From a bacterium (GTDB taxonomy: Bacteria > Sysuimicrobiota > Sysuimicrobiia > Sysuimicrobiales > Segetimicrobiaceae), in assembly GCA_035945995.1 (NCBI GenBank), contig DASYZR010000096.1:1-54479 (forward strand): DNA of 54,479 nt, written 5' to 3'. The position numbers and the translations under genes are program-made. Each line of letters starts with the position of its first letter. Within the stretch, counting starts at the first letter, position 1. Below, piece by piece: positions 1-6,627 of the stretch. Below the pieces are notes generated by a model that saw only the letters and a program-made list of their open reading frames with translations, did no database searches and was not told where the DNA came from.

Positions 1-254
1 CCCGCCCAGTACACTTGAATGTCCGCGGCGGGAAGTCCCGCCGCCACGGCGCGGTCGTTCAGCAGATGCGCGGGGTCGGACAGCCGCACGTCGGCGACAG
101 GCGCGAGGATCTGCTCCACCATCTTGAGCGGGAAGTCATACCCTTCGGCGATCTCCGCCGTGGTCCGGCCCTTGCGGGCCGCGGCGCGAATTCGCGTGGT
201 TCGCTCCCGCACTTCGAGCGCGGCCGCGTTGAGGGGACGCCTCCGGATGTCCAC
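1..254 (-). CDS. Partial hypothetical protein with a possible helix-turn-helix
   Basis: An open frame runs from a GTG start to the left edge of the window, so the C-terminus is missing. The visible 84 residues begin with a basic segment rich in Arg and Ala. A stretch around residues 30-50 (TTAEIAEGYDFPLKMVEQIL) has the spacing of a helix-turn-helix or sigma region 4 recognition unit. I do not recognise the family. It starts 8 bases after the stop of the upstream small basic protein, so the two are probably co-transcribed. The start is the least certain part, because the frame stays open for several codons upstream. Confidence 0.4.
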   Translation of the reverse strand, partial: MDIRRRPLNAAALEVRERTTRIRAAARKGRTTAEIAEGYDFPLKMVEQILAPVADVRLSDPAHLLNDRAVAAGLPAADIQVYWA

Positions 255-262
255 GGGGCGCC

Positions 263-454
263 CTAGGTCCCTTGATGGGTCAGCGGGGCGTGGTCCTGCT
301 CCTGAGGGATCGGGGCGTTCGGTTCGGGTGGAACGTCCGGCTGCGGCGCCGGACTGCCTGCGCGGACCTGCCTGCGTGCCAACTTCGCGTCGCGTTTTGC
401 TTTCTGTTTCAGTTCGCGGGCTCGTTTCGCAGCATTGTAGTTTGGACGCTTCAA
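263..454 (-). CDS. Small conserved basic protein
   Basis: A 63-residue protein whose first half is a highly basic amphipathic stretch (MKRPNYNAAKRARELKQKAK, then more Lys and Arg). The tail is Pro-rich and acidic. Short proteins with this opening are widespread in bacteria as uncharacterised ORFs. The composition suggests nucleic-acid or ribosome binding, but that is inference. The start codon is TTG, with a GGGAG ribosome-binding site 8 bases upstream and an in-frame stop just before it. A TATACT hexamer (minus strand, 489-494) upstream could be a -10 element. Confidence 0.55.
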   Translation of the reverse strand: MKRPNYNAAKRARELKQKAKRDAKLARRQVRAGSPAPQPDVPPEPNAPIPQEQDHAPLTHQGT

Positions 455-570
455 ATATCACGCTCCCTACGCCGACTAAGTACCTCCCAGTATACCACTC
501 CGGCAGGCACCTCCGGCGATGACACAGCGTCACGATCGCGAAGGAACAAGAAGCAGGCGCCCCTTCCGCC

Positions 571-1053
571 CTATCGGCCCCCGTTTCTGCACCGCAATAT
601 GTTGAGGGCCTGGAGACTCATCACGACATCTCCGCGCTGGTTCACGATCTCCACCCGCGAACGCACCACGCCTCGATCAGGCTTCGACCGGGAGCGACGG
701 GCTTCCATGATCGACACTCGAACGCGCAACGAATCGCCTGGTCGCACCGGCCGTGTCCAACGAAGCTCATCCACGCCGGGAGAGCCGAGGCTGGCGACCT
801 TGGACAGATAGTGATCGGCGACGAGCCGCATCATCACGCTCGCAGTGTGCCATCCGCTCGCGATCAGTCCGCCAAACGGCCCTTCCGCCGCGGCGTCCGC
901 GTCGACGTGGAACGGCTGTGGATCAAACCGCTCCGCAAACTCGATCATGTCCTCCTCGGTCACGGTTATCGCTCCGTACTCGAGCACCGACCCCGGCACG
1001 TAATCCTCAAAGTAGCGTCTGTCGACGGGGACCGGAAGGTCTGTGGCGGTCAA
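571..1053 (-). CDS. MaoC-like (R)-specific enoyl-CoA hydratase family protein
   Basis: A 160-residue single hot-dog-fold protein. The opening RYFEDYVPGSVLEYG, the central D-P-Q-P-F-H-V-D segment and the GLIASGWHT segment match MaoC/R-hydratase proteins, which hydrate or dehydrate enoyl-CoA thioesters. The Asp and His of the hydratase site lie in the D-P-Q-P-F-H segment near residues 44-49. The start is TTG and overlaps the stop of the upstream sedolisin gene (TTGA), which implies translational coupling. That partnership is functionally odd, because a secreted protease and a cytosolic CoA enzyme have no obvious link. The substrate cannot be predicted. Confidence 0.8.
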   Translation of the reverse strand: MTATDLPVPVDRRYFEDYVPGSVLEYGAITVTEEDMIEFAERFDPQPFHVDADAAAEGPFGGLIASGWHTASVMMRLVADHYLSKVASLGSPGVDELRWTRPVRPGDSLRVRVSIMEARRSRSKPDRGVVRSRVEIVNQRGDVVMSLQALNILRCRNGGR

Positions 1054-2243
1054 TGTGTGTTCAAATACGGCACGATGTTGTTGGCGAGGGGACTACCGAG
1101 GCCGGTGACAAAATCATAACCGGTTCTTGCGGTACATGTTGCGCACGATCCGTTGCTGCCGCTTGTGATGTCACGGTAGTTCGATCCGTACACGGCCGAC
1201 GCCGCCGCGTGATACACGGGGGAGCTGCCCGTGCTGTTGCTCGACAGCGCCGCGCGACCCTGGTCGGCCAGTGCGAAGAGGGCAGACCACTGGGGCGCAC
1301 CGGCGCTGGTGCCGCCGACGCTGAACCAGCCCTTTTGGCCCTGGTAGTTCGTCGAGTCGTATACCGAGACTCCCGTGCCGGGATCGGCGTCATACGACAC
1401 GTCGGGGATGCCGCGCTTGCTTCCGCTGGCCGGAATGGGGTAGCCGGACTGATAGCCCGGCTCCGTCTCGTACGCGCTGATGCCGCCTCCGGAACCGCTC
1501 CAGGCGGTTTCTGAGCCGGTAAGATTGCCCGTAGCGTCGAGCGGCAAGGTCGTGCCACCCACGCCGACGACGTACGGAGACGCGGCCGGCCAGATGACGC
1601 CGGTGCCGGCGTCGCCGGAGGAGGCCACAAACGTCACGCCGCTGTGATTGAAGTGAGAGTCGCTCCCCGATTCGGTCGAGAATTCAGAGCCTCCCCAGCT
1701 CATGGACACGATCCTGGCTCCGTAGGTCACTGCGACATCGACGGCGGTCAGGAGGCTGGACACCCGGCCGTTCGCGGCTTCGACGAGGACAATGTCCGCG
1801 CCGGGAGCAATCGCGTGCGACCATTCAACATCGAGCGACATCTCGAGGGCCCAGCCGCCATCGGTGCGCGCCTTCCCCTGGGCAAAGACCTTTTGAAAAC
1901 ATGGGTGCGGACCGGCGCTCACCGTGCAGGGATCGGCGGCGGACAGACCATGCATCGGCTTCAGATTGAATTGGCTGATGAATTTCTGGAGATCGCCGGC
2001 GATCGCGGGATCGTCGTAGGCGTCGACAATCCCGACAACCACGGAGCTGCCATCCACGTTGAGGCGATCGAAGCCGTAGGCGTGGCGAATCTGACTCGGT
2101 GCGTACGCGGTCGGTGCGACGGTCGCATTGCCCCGGACGTGGATCGGGGGCCTCGCCTCCAGGGTGTCGGGCGGACCTGCGGGAGCAGACACGGCGGGCG
2201 CCGCCATCAGCATTGCCGCAAGCAGTGGAACCAAACGCTTCAT
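1050..2243 (-). CDS. Secreted sedolisin-type serine-carboxyl peptidase (S53)
   Basis: A 397-residue secreted protease of the sedolisin/kumamolisin family, which uses a Ser-Glu-Asp site in a subtilisin-like fold and usually acts at low pH. A signal peptide covers about residues 1-22. Catalytic residues visible by motif are Glu134 and Asp138 (ALEMSLD), the oxyanion Asp211 (SSGDAG) and the nucleophile Ser313 (GGTSAGAP). The large N-terminal pro-kumamolisin domain of most S53 enzymes is absent; the mature domain begins almost directly after the signal peptide. I chose the ATG preceded by GAGGTGG, because a longer open frame upstream lacks a signal sequence. The stop overlaps the MaoC gene start. 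Confidence 0.85.
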   Translation of the reverse strand: MKRLVPLLAAMLMAAPAVSAPAGPPDTLEARPPIHVRGNATVAPTAYAPSQIRHAYGFDRLNVDGSSVVVGIVDAYDDPAIAGDLQKFISQFNLKPMHGLSAADPCTVSAGPHPCFQKVFAQGKARTDGGWALEMSLDVEWSHAIAPGADIVLVEAANGRVSSLLTAVDVAVTYGARIVSMSWGGSEFSTESGSDSHFNHSGVTFVASSGDAGTGVIWPAASPYVVGVGGTTLPLDATGNLTGSETAWSGSGGGISAYETEPGYQSGYPIPASGSKRGIPDVSYDADPGTGVSVYDSTNYQGQKGWFSVGGTSAGAPQWSALFALADQGRAALSSNSTGSSPVYHAAASAVYGSNYRDITSGSNGSCATCTARTGYDFVTGLGSPLANNIVPYLNTH

Positions 2244-2265
2244 CGGATCCACCTCGGATCGTGTG

Positions 2266-2778
2266 TCAAGGTCGTGCCGGACCCACCACGACCGGCACAC
2301 GGATTGGTTTCGGGTTGGCTTCCGTACTGACCTCGACGGCATACGTGCCGCGTCTCGCCGGATTCCGGAGCCCGGCTCCCTTGGATAGCACAATCTCCAG
2401 CGGAAGTTCGGCTCCGCAGAGCATAGACCAGATGCGGCCGGGCGCCGGAGCGATCTGGAGGATATCATCCTTCCGGGTCACCGTGGCCGGCCCGTCGGCA
2501 AATGAAACCGCGGCAGAGGGGACTGACGGCGGCAGTATGAATGGCGGGAGGAAGCGGATGGTCACGTAACCGCCGACTTTGTAGCCGCCGCAATACGGAG
2601 TGAGCATGCGTACGGTCCACTGGACCCGTGAGGCCGCCGCCGTATCCGGTGCCAGCATCACCGACGTGCTCGCGGACCCGTTCGCCTGCAGCAGAGCTGG
2701 ACTAAGCGTCACCAAGCCCGCCAGCAACGCGGCGATCCGGGCAAATCCAGTCCGGCGCTGCACCAGCACGCACCCCAT
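2266..2778 (-). CDS. Secreted protein with a single surface-layer-type beta domain
   Basis: A 170-residue protein with an N-terminal hydrophobic signal segment at about residues 14-32. The rest follows a pattern seen in repeats of Gram-positive surface proteins: Y-x-V-G-G-Y-V-T-I-R-F-L-P-P, then a segment ending GAGLRNPARRGTYAVEVST. Those repeats are beta-sandwich modules, usually in tandem; here there is only one. Two cysteines could form a disulfide after export. It lies 22 bases upstream of the sedolisin gene on the same strand, so the two are probably co-expressed exported proteins. No enzymatic motif is visible. The family link is by pattern only. Confidence 0.6.
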   Translation of the reverse strand: MGCVLVQRRTGFARIAALLAGLVTLSPALLQANGSASTSVMLAPDTAAASRVQWTVRMLTPYCGGYKVGGYVTIRFLPPFILPPSVPSAAVSFADGPATVTRKDDILQIAPAPGRIWSMLCGAELPLEIVLSKGAGLRNPARRGTYAVEVSTEANPKPIRVPVVVGPARP

Positions 2779-2829
2779 TGCTTACGCCCCAATTAGAATT
2801 ACCCAATCTGTGAGGAACCCAGTGAGCTC

Positions 2830-3144
2830 TTATCCATGCAGGGCTTTCTCGACAGCCTCGTGGTTGCGCGAGATGGCGAACAGGAGCACACGCGCGGCGT
2901 CCGATGGCTCGCGTCGATGCTGCTCCCAATCCTCAATAGTCCGCTGCGACAGCATATAACGTTGCGCAAACTCTACCTGTGAGAGGCCAAGCCGCTCACG
3001 CAGTGCGCGGACATCGGTGCGCGGCGGAACATACCGCGGCGCACCGAGCCCATTCTCGTGTTGGGGAGCGGGCGGGCGGCCGCAGGAGGGGCAGATGTTT
3101 TCACCGGTCAGGAACTCAGCACATAGTCGCCGTTGATGTGCCAT
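2830..3144 (-). CDS. Antitoxin-like helix-turn-helix regulator (HigA/MqsA type)
   Basis: A 104-residue protein with an N-terminal C-x(10)-C-x2-C stretch that could bind zinc (CPSCG near residues 18-22). A C-terminal XRE helix-turn-helix follows, ALRERLGLSQVEFAQRYMLS then RTIEDWEQHRREP, typical of HigA and MqsA antitoxins. Such proteins repress their own promoter and neutralise an adjacent RNase toxin. No toxin gene is recognisable on either side, so this may be an orphan antitoxin or a stand-alone repressor. A strong GAGGAGG element lies upstream of the ATG but unusually far from it. The methyltransferase gene ends 66 bases upstream on the same strand. Confidence 0.65.
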   Translation of the reverse strand: MAHQRRLCAEFLTGENICPSCGRPPAPQHENGLGAPRYVPPRTDVRALRERLGLSQVEFAQRYMLSQRTIEDWEQHRREPSDAARVLLFAISRNHEAVEKALHG

Positions 3145-3210
3145 TGGGCCGCCACCGCACCACCTCCTCGTACCGCGTCAGCCGGAGGTCCCTTGTAGCG
3201 TTCCTCTCTC

Positions 3211-4014
3211 TCACTCACGGGGCTTTTCCATTCGGAAGTGCGTCGTGTAGATCGGACTGCATGATGGATCGATGCGCTCGAACAGCCATGCGAGGAAGTC
3301 CTCGGAGAACAGCGGGTACAGGCGCAGCCGCTCTCTGCTAAGCGGCGTCCGGTCTCCGACTATCTCTACGTTCGCAAAGCCGGCCTTGCGTCCGGTCTCC
3401 AAAAGCGCTTGCTCCGCAAGCGCACCGGCCAGTCAGCCGGCGTAGGCAGCCTCGCTCTCGAGCACCTCCGTAGGCAGCGTTCCATCGATCACCGAGTCGG
3501 AGAAGACGAGGCGCCCTCCCGGTCGCAGCACGCGGAAGATTTCACGGAATAACTTCCCTTTCGACGTGACGAGATTGATCACGCCGTTGCTGATGACAAC
3601 GTCCACGAAGGCGTCCGGCAGCGGAATCGCCTCCATCCGCCCCTCGATGAACTCAACGTTGGCCACCCCGCCCAGCGCGGCGTGCGCGCGCGCCCTCTCG
3701 AGCATCGCGGGGGTCATGTCGAGTCCGATCGCCCTCCCGGCGGAACCGACGAGTCGGGCCGCGTAGATGGAGTCGATACCGCCGCCGCTGCCCAAATCGA
3801 GCACCACCTCTCCGGGCCTGAGGGCAGCGTAACGAATTGGGTTCCCCAATCCAAGCGCCATCTCGGCCGCCGGCACCGGGACCGTCGCCAATTCCTCCGG
3901 TGTGTAGAGACTGGCGGCGACGCCGGTGTCTTTGGGAACGACGGCGCCGTATGTCTCGCGGACGATCCGGGCCGCGTCCTCGTCGGACCAGCGTAACTCC
4001 CGCTCCTGTGACAT
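3211..4014 (-). CDS. ArsM-like SAM methyltransferase with in-frame UGA; candidate selenoprotein
   Basis: A class I SAM-dependent methyltransferase of the arsenite methyltransferase type. After a strong AAGGAGG site, the frame encodes LYTPEELATVPVPAAEMALG, the SAM motif VLDLGSGGGID and the FREIFRVLRPGGRLVFSDSV segment. It then meets TGA at codon 194, where relatives read W/Y-A/V-G-C-V/L-A-G-A-L. The same frame continues after the TGA for 73 codons (LAGALAEQ, then RKAGFANVEIVGDR), matching the family C-terminus. The UGA therefore replaces the conserved Cys, the normal context for selenocysteine, and a hairpin follows directly. The other Cys usually seen in SNCVINL is Gly here, so arsenic as the substrate is uncertain. 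The alternative is a nonsense mutation, since neighbouring genes are decayed. Confidence 0.7.
3392..3435 (-). promoter_or_regulatory. Candidate bacterial SECIS hairpin after the in-frame UGA
   Basis: Reading the minus strand, 17 bases after the UGA comes a perfect hairpin, GCGCTTGC-GGA-GCAAGCGC (3405-3423): an 8-bp stem closed by a GGA triloop. An outer pairing CCGGT/ACCGG (3424-3428 with 3392-3396) can extend it across an asymmetric 8-base bulge. Bacterial SECIS elements lie inside the coding region just after the UGA, with the apical loop roughly 16-37 bases away and a G in the first loop positions. This element meets both conditions. No selA, selB, selC or selD gene lies in the window. Confidence 0.55.
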
Positions 4015-4047
4015 ACACCCTCCTTCTCGTGCTCGTCGGCCACCGGT

Positions 4048-4334
4048 TCATGCAGGTGTGCGCGATATATGGCCGTCGGAAAAGCGAATCACGACGCCGT
4101 CCGCTGCGAGTGTCTCGAGTCCATGGATCGGGTAGGTCGCAAAACTGGGTTTCGTCTGTTCTCCGTCGGTAATAACCCCGTCGCCTCGAAGCGTTCGATG
4201 GTGTCCCGGGTCGCGCGATCGTACAGTGCGTCCAATTCCCCGCGCGAAATGTGACCAGCATCGAACTCCCGGATCCCGTCAAGGAGTTCTTGCGGCCGGG
4301 GAACGCTGCCAATGGGCTCGGTGGGCAACGGCAT
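4048..4334 (-). pseudogene. N-terminal remnant of a MetE-like methionine synthase II family gene, frameshifted
   Basis: The frame starts MPLPTEPIGSVPRPQELLDG and continues to RDTIERFEATG, the recognisable N-terminus of cobalamin-independent methionine synthase-like proteins. Near 4175 the reading frame is lost. The expected continuation V-I-T-D-G-E-Q-T-K-P-S-F-A-T-Y-P-I-H-G-L appears in another frame and stops at 4048. The family is normally more than 300 residues long; only about 95 residues remain, so both a frameshift and a large 3' deletion have occurred. The methyltransferase gene begins 33 bases beyond the end. Whether the truncated product is made is unknown. Confidence 0.7.
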
Positions 4335-4450
4335 GTGAGTCGCTCCTCTCGCGGAATGCAGCGCAGTGCGTTGGTCCGCCTCTTCGATGGGCCTCTCCTG
4401 CCTCCTGTGAGGCCGCGCGCCATGGCGGTGATGCCTGCGAGGGTCCCTGC

Positions 4451-4722
4451 CTATCGGTGCCCTCCGGGCCAGGTCAACAGCGGGATATTTACCACCACGC
4501 CGGTATCTTTGGTCGCCAGCTCGCCCTTGCTTTCCGCGTCCTTGACCTCTGCCACGGACCGCAGGATCCGAGGACGTGTCCCCTCCTTCCACGTGACCAG
4601 CAAGATTCGCCGTAGCGGACTATAACCGGCGTTCCGGGAGCATTGTCGAAGACGTCGTGCCGACACTTCAAGGGCCGGTCATCTTTGACGCCGTTCGCAA
4701 AGACATAGACCTGCGCCAGCAT
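4451..4722 (-). pseudogene. Frameshifted fragment of a DUF7482-like conserved protein
   Basis: Two overlapping frames together spell one conserved sequence. The first gives LAQVYVFANGVK and DVFDNAPGTP. After a frameshift near 4640 the second gives GYSPLRRILLVTWKEGTRPR, then a segment ending GVVVNIPLLTWPGG. The combination P-G-x-P-G-Y-S-P-L and V-N-L/I-V-T-W with a terminal LTWPGG is typical of an uncharacterised family I recall as DUF7482. The N-terminal part is also missing, because an in-frame stop lies 18 codons upstream. The 116 bases between this remnant and the MetE-like remnant, and the 212 bases upstream to the enolase-superfamily gene, hold no gene I can recognise. Confidence 0.5.
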
Positions 4723-4934
4723 CGCCTGCGGCGCCTGGACTGGAGCGGGAAGTCGTCAACGCCAGCTGACTATGAACAGTCGCAAGACTGGGGACGGGTT
4801 CAAAGGCGCCGATCTTTGACTATGGGACCTCCGCCAAACTTATCATTTGCGGCTATGATTCTCGTGAAAGCTGGGTGCCCAAAGGAGGCTCCAACTTGCA
4901 ACAACCGTTTGGGCTTTCCGTCCGAGCGGCGGCA

Positions 4935-6089
4935 TCACGGTGGGGGCGGAAACGTGTCTGCTGCCATCAGTCCGCGTTGAATGAGCTTCGGGTCCTGGAG
5001 AGGACGCACCGGTTGATAGGGATGCTTGGCCGCGAAAGCGCGGTCGAGCGCGATCCCGAGGCCCGGCGCGGTCGGGATCGTCATATGCCCCCTCGTAACG
5101 ACGAACTCCGCCTGCACAAGGTCCGCGTACCACTCCACCTCGGCAAACTGGTACTCAAGTGTGACGAGAGCGTCGAGCGCCGCCGCGGCTTGTAGCGTAG
5201 CGGCCGTCGCGACAGGACCGCTCGGATTGTGCGGAGCCACCGAGACGCCAAAGGCGTCGGCAAGTGCGCCGATCTTGAGCAGCCCCTGAATCCCTCCCAC
5301 GAACTTGATATCAGGCATCAGGACGTCAGCGCATCCGGCCATGAGCAGGCCGGTGTAGTCGCGCGGGCGGGTCTTGAGTTCCCCGCACGCGATGCGCAGG
5401 CCGGTGCGGGTCTTGACCTCGAGAGTGTCGGCTGGGTGCACCTCGGGGACAGGACACTCGTACCAGAAGAGTCCGAGCGGCGCCAAGCGCGTGCCCACGT
5501 CGATGGCCGTTGGCACGTCGAAGCGCCAGTGACAGTCCACCATGAGCGCCACCCGGTCGGGCAGCGCGGCACGAATGGCTTCGACTCGCCGCACGCCCAT
5601 ATCCAACGCGCTCCGCTCGGGCTTCCACGGCAGGTACTCGTCGAAGGGCGCACACTTAACAGCCAAATATCCGGCCGCTACAGCCGCGGCAGCGCGCGCG
5701 GCGAACCCGTCGGGCGAACGGTCACGCGTGCCGCGATTGATGTTCGCGTATACGGGCACAATTGAACGGCGGCTCCCGAGAAGAGCGTGCACAGGCATCC
5801 CGCAGGCTTTGCCACGTAGGTCCCACGCGGCTTGCTCTAACCCGGAGACGGCCACGACCTGGACCATATCGGCAGAGCCGCCCCATCCCGATGCGTCGAT
5901 GCGAAACGGATCTTGCCCCGCGAGCGCACGCCCGAGCGTCTCCAGAGCGGCCACGACGGCCGGCTCATTACCGACCAGAGTGGCCTCTCCCACGCCCGAG
6001 AGGCCGTCGTCGGTATCGAGACGCACAAAGACCCAGTTCGTGTGTGGTGTTGCGTTAACAACGATCGGTTCTACGCGGGTGATACGCAT
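4935..6089 (-). CDS. Mandelate racemase/sugar-acid dehydratase (enolase superfamily)
   Basis: A 384-residue enolase-superfamily enzyme, which abstracts a proton next to a carboxylate with Mg2+ help and typically dehydrates or cycloisomerises sugar acids. The N-terminal capping domain is followed by a TIM barrel with AVKCAPFDE on the second strand. Metal-ligand strands are MVDCHWRFD (Asp), WYECPVPE (Glu) and IACGELK (Glu). A late APHNPSGPVA segment carries the general-acid/base His seen in galactonate-dehydratase-like members. I start at MRITRVEP, where homology begins, although the frame is open 41 codons further upstream. The UxaA-type dehydratase and sugar importer in the same orientation suggest a sugar-acid substrate. 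The exact substrate is not predictable. Confidence 0.85.
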   Translation of the reverse strand: MRITRVEPIVVNATPHTNWVFVRLDTDDGLSGVGEATLVGNEPAVVAALETLGRALAGQDPFRIDASGWGGSADMVQVVAVSGLEQAAWDLRGKACGMPVHALLGSRRSIVPVYANINRGTRDRSPDGFAARAAAAVAAGYLAVKCAPFDEYLPWKPERSALDMGVRRVEAIRAALPDRVALMVDCHWRFDVPTAIDVGTRLAPLGLFWYECPVPEVHPADTLEVKTRTGLRIACGELKTRPRDYTGLLMAGCADVLMPDIKFVGGIQGLLKIGALADAFGVSVAPHNPSGPVATAATLQAAAALDALVTLEYQFAEVEWYADLVQAEFVVTRGHMTIPTAPGLGIALDRAFAAKHPYQPVRPLQDPKLIQRGLMAADTFPPPP

Positions 6090-6254
6090 GGCCTGACTTT
6101 GTATGCGCGCTCCTGTCAGAACGAATGGGCTCCCAGGGCCTCGATATGCCGGCGGGCTGCCGTCAGTAAGTCGCCGCTCCGACGGCCCGTAACCTGGGAC
6201 TCTGCTACCCATGGGCCGAGCCGGTCGTGCGTCATCACCATTGCTGAAACCCGA

Positions 6255-6623
6255 TCAGGCTGCACTACGCCTTCTCAGATCATCAACCTCCACAGAAATG
6301 GGCACTCCAGAGGCATCCGGTCGCCGGACAGGCCCATCCTCCAAGGCGAAGAAACCGTCCGGAAGAACCTCAACCAGAATCTTGCTATGAGCAGGGGCCC
6401 GAAACTGCTTCGCGATGACCGCTCTGAGCGCGGGGGCGTGCCTGTGGCCTGCCTCGACCTCGCTCACTCCGAAGACGCCGGCATCTGTCTTGATCACGAC
6501 CACGCTCCTGGGCATTAGGACGGAGCACACGGGCCCCATGCGAATCACCAGCATCTGGACTGCTGAATTACATCGGCCCTGGGGCGTGACGTTCTCAAAT
6601 CCGCGGCTCCTCGATACCGTCAC
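6255..6623 (-). pseudogene. Internally deleted remnant of a second enolase-superfamily gene
   Basis: The 122-codon frame carries SVVVIKTDAGVFGVSEVE, which resembles the capping-domain strand V-x-I-x-T-D-x-G-x-x-G-x-G-E of mandelate racemase-like enzymes. It ends with GFFALEDGPVRRPDASGVPI and a following VEVDDLRR, resembling the family's C-terminal P-D-G-P-G-L-G-V-E-V-D. The whole barrel between them is missing, so this looks like an N-terminus joined to a C-terminus by an internal deletion. It sits between an intact enolase-superfamily gene and the UxaA-type gene. A short unrelated protein cannot be excluded. Confidence 0.4.
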
Positions 6624-6627
6624 GGGT

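Noticed and set aside
1644-2330. Long plus-strand open frame opposite the sedolisin gene
   Set aside because: Shadow of a real gene in GC-rich DNA; Arg/Gly/His-rich translation with no motifs.
2830-3210. Complete toxin-antitoxin pair
   Set aside because: Only the antitoxin-like regulator is recognisable. The short frames upstream and downstream show no RelE, HigB or MqsR features.
3211-3402. Separate small gene starting at the TTG inside the methyltransferase 3' part
   Set aside because: It is in the same frame as the methyltransferase, has no ribosome-binding site and matches only that family's C-terminus, so it belongs to the interrupted gene.
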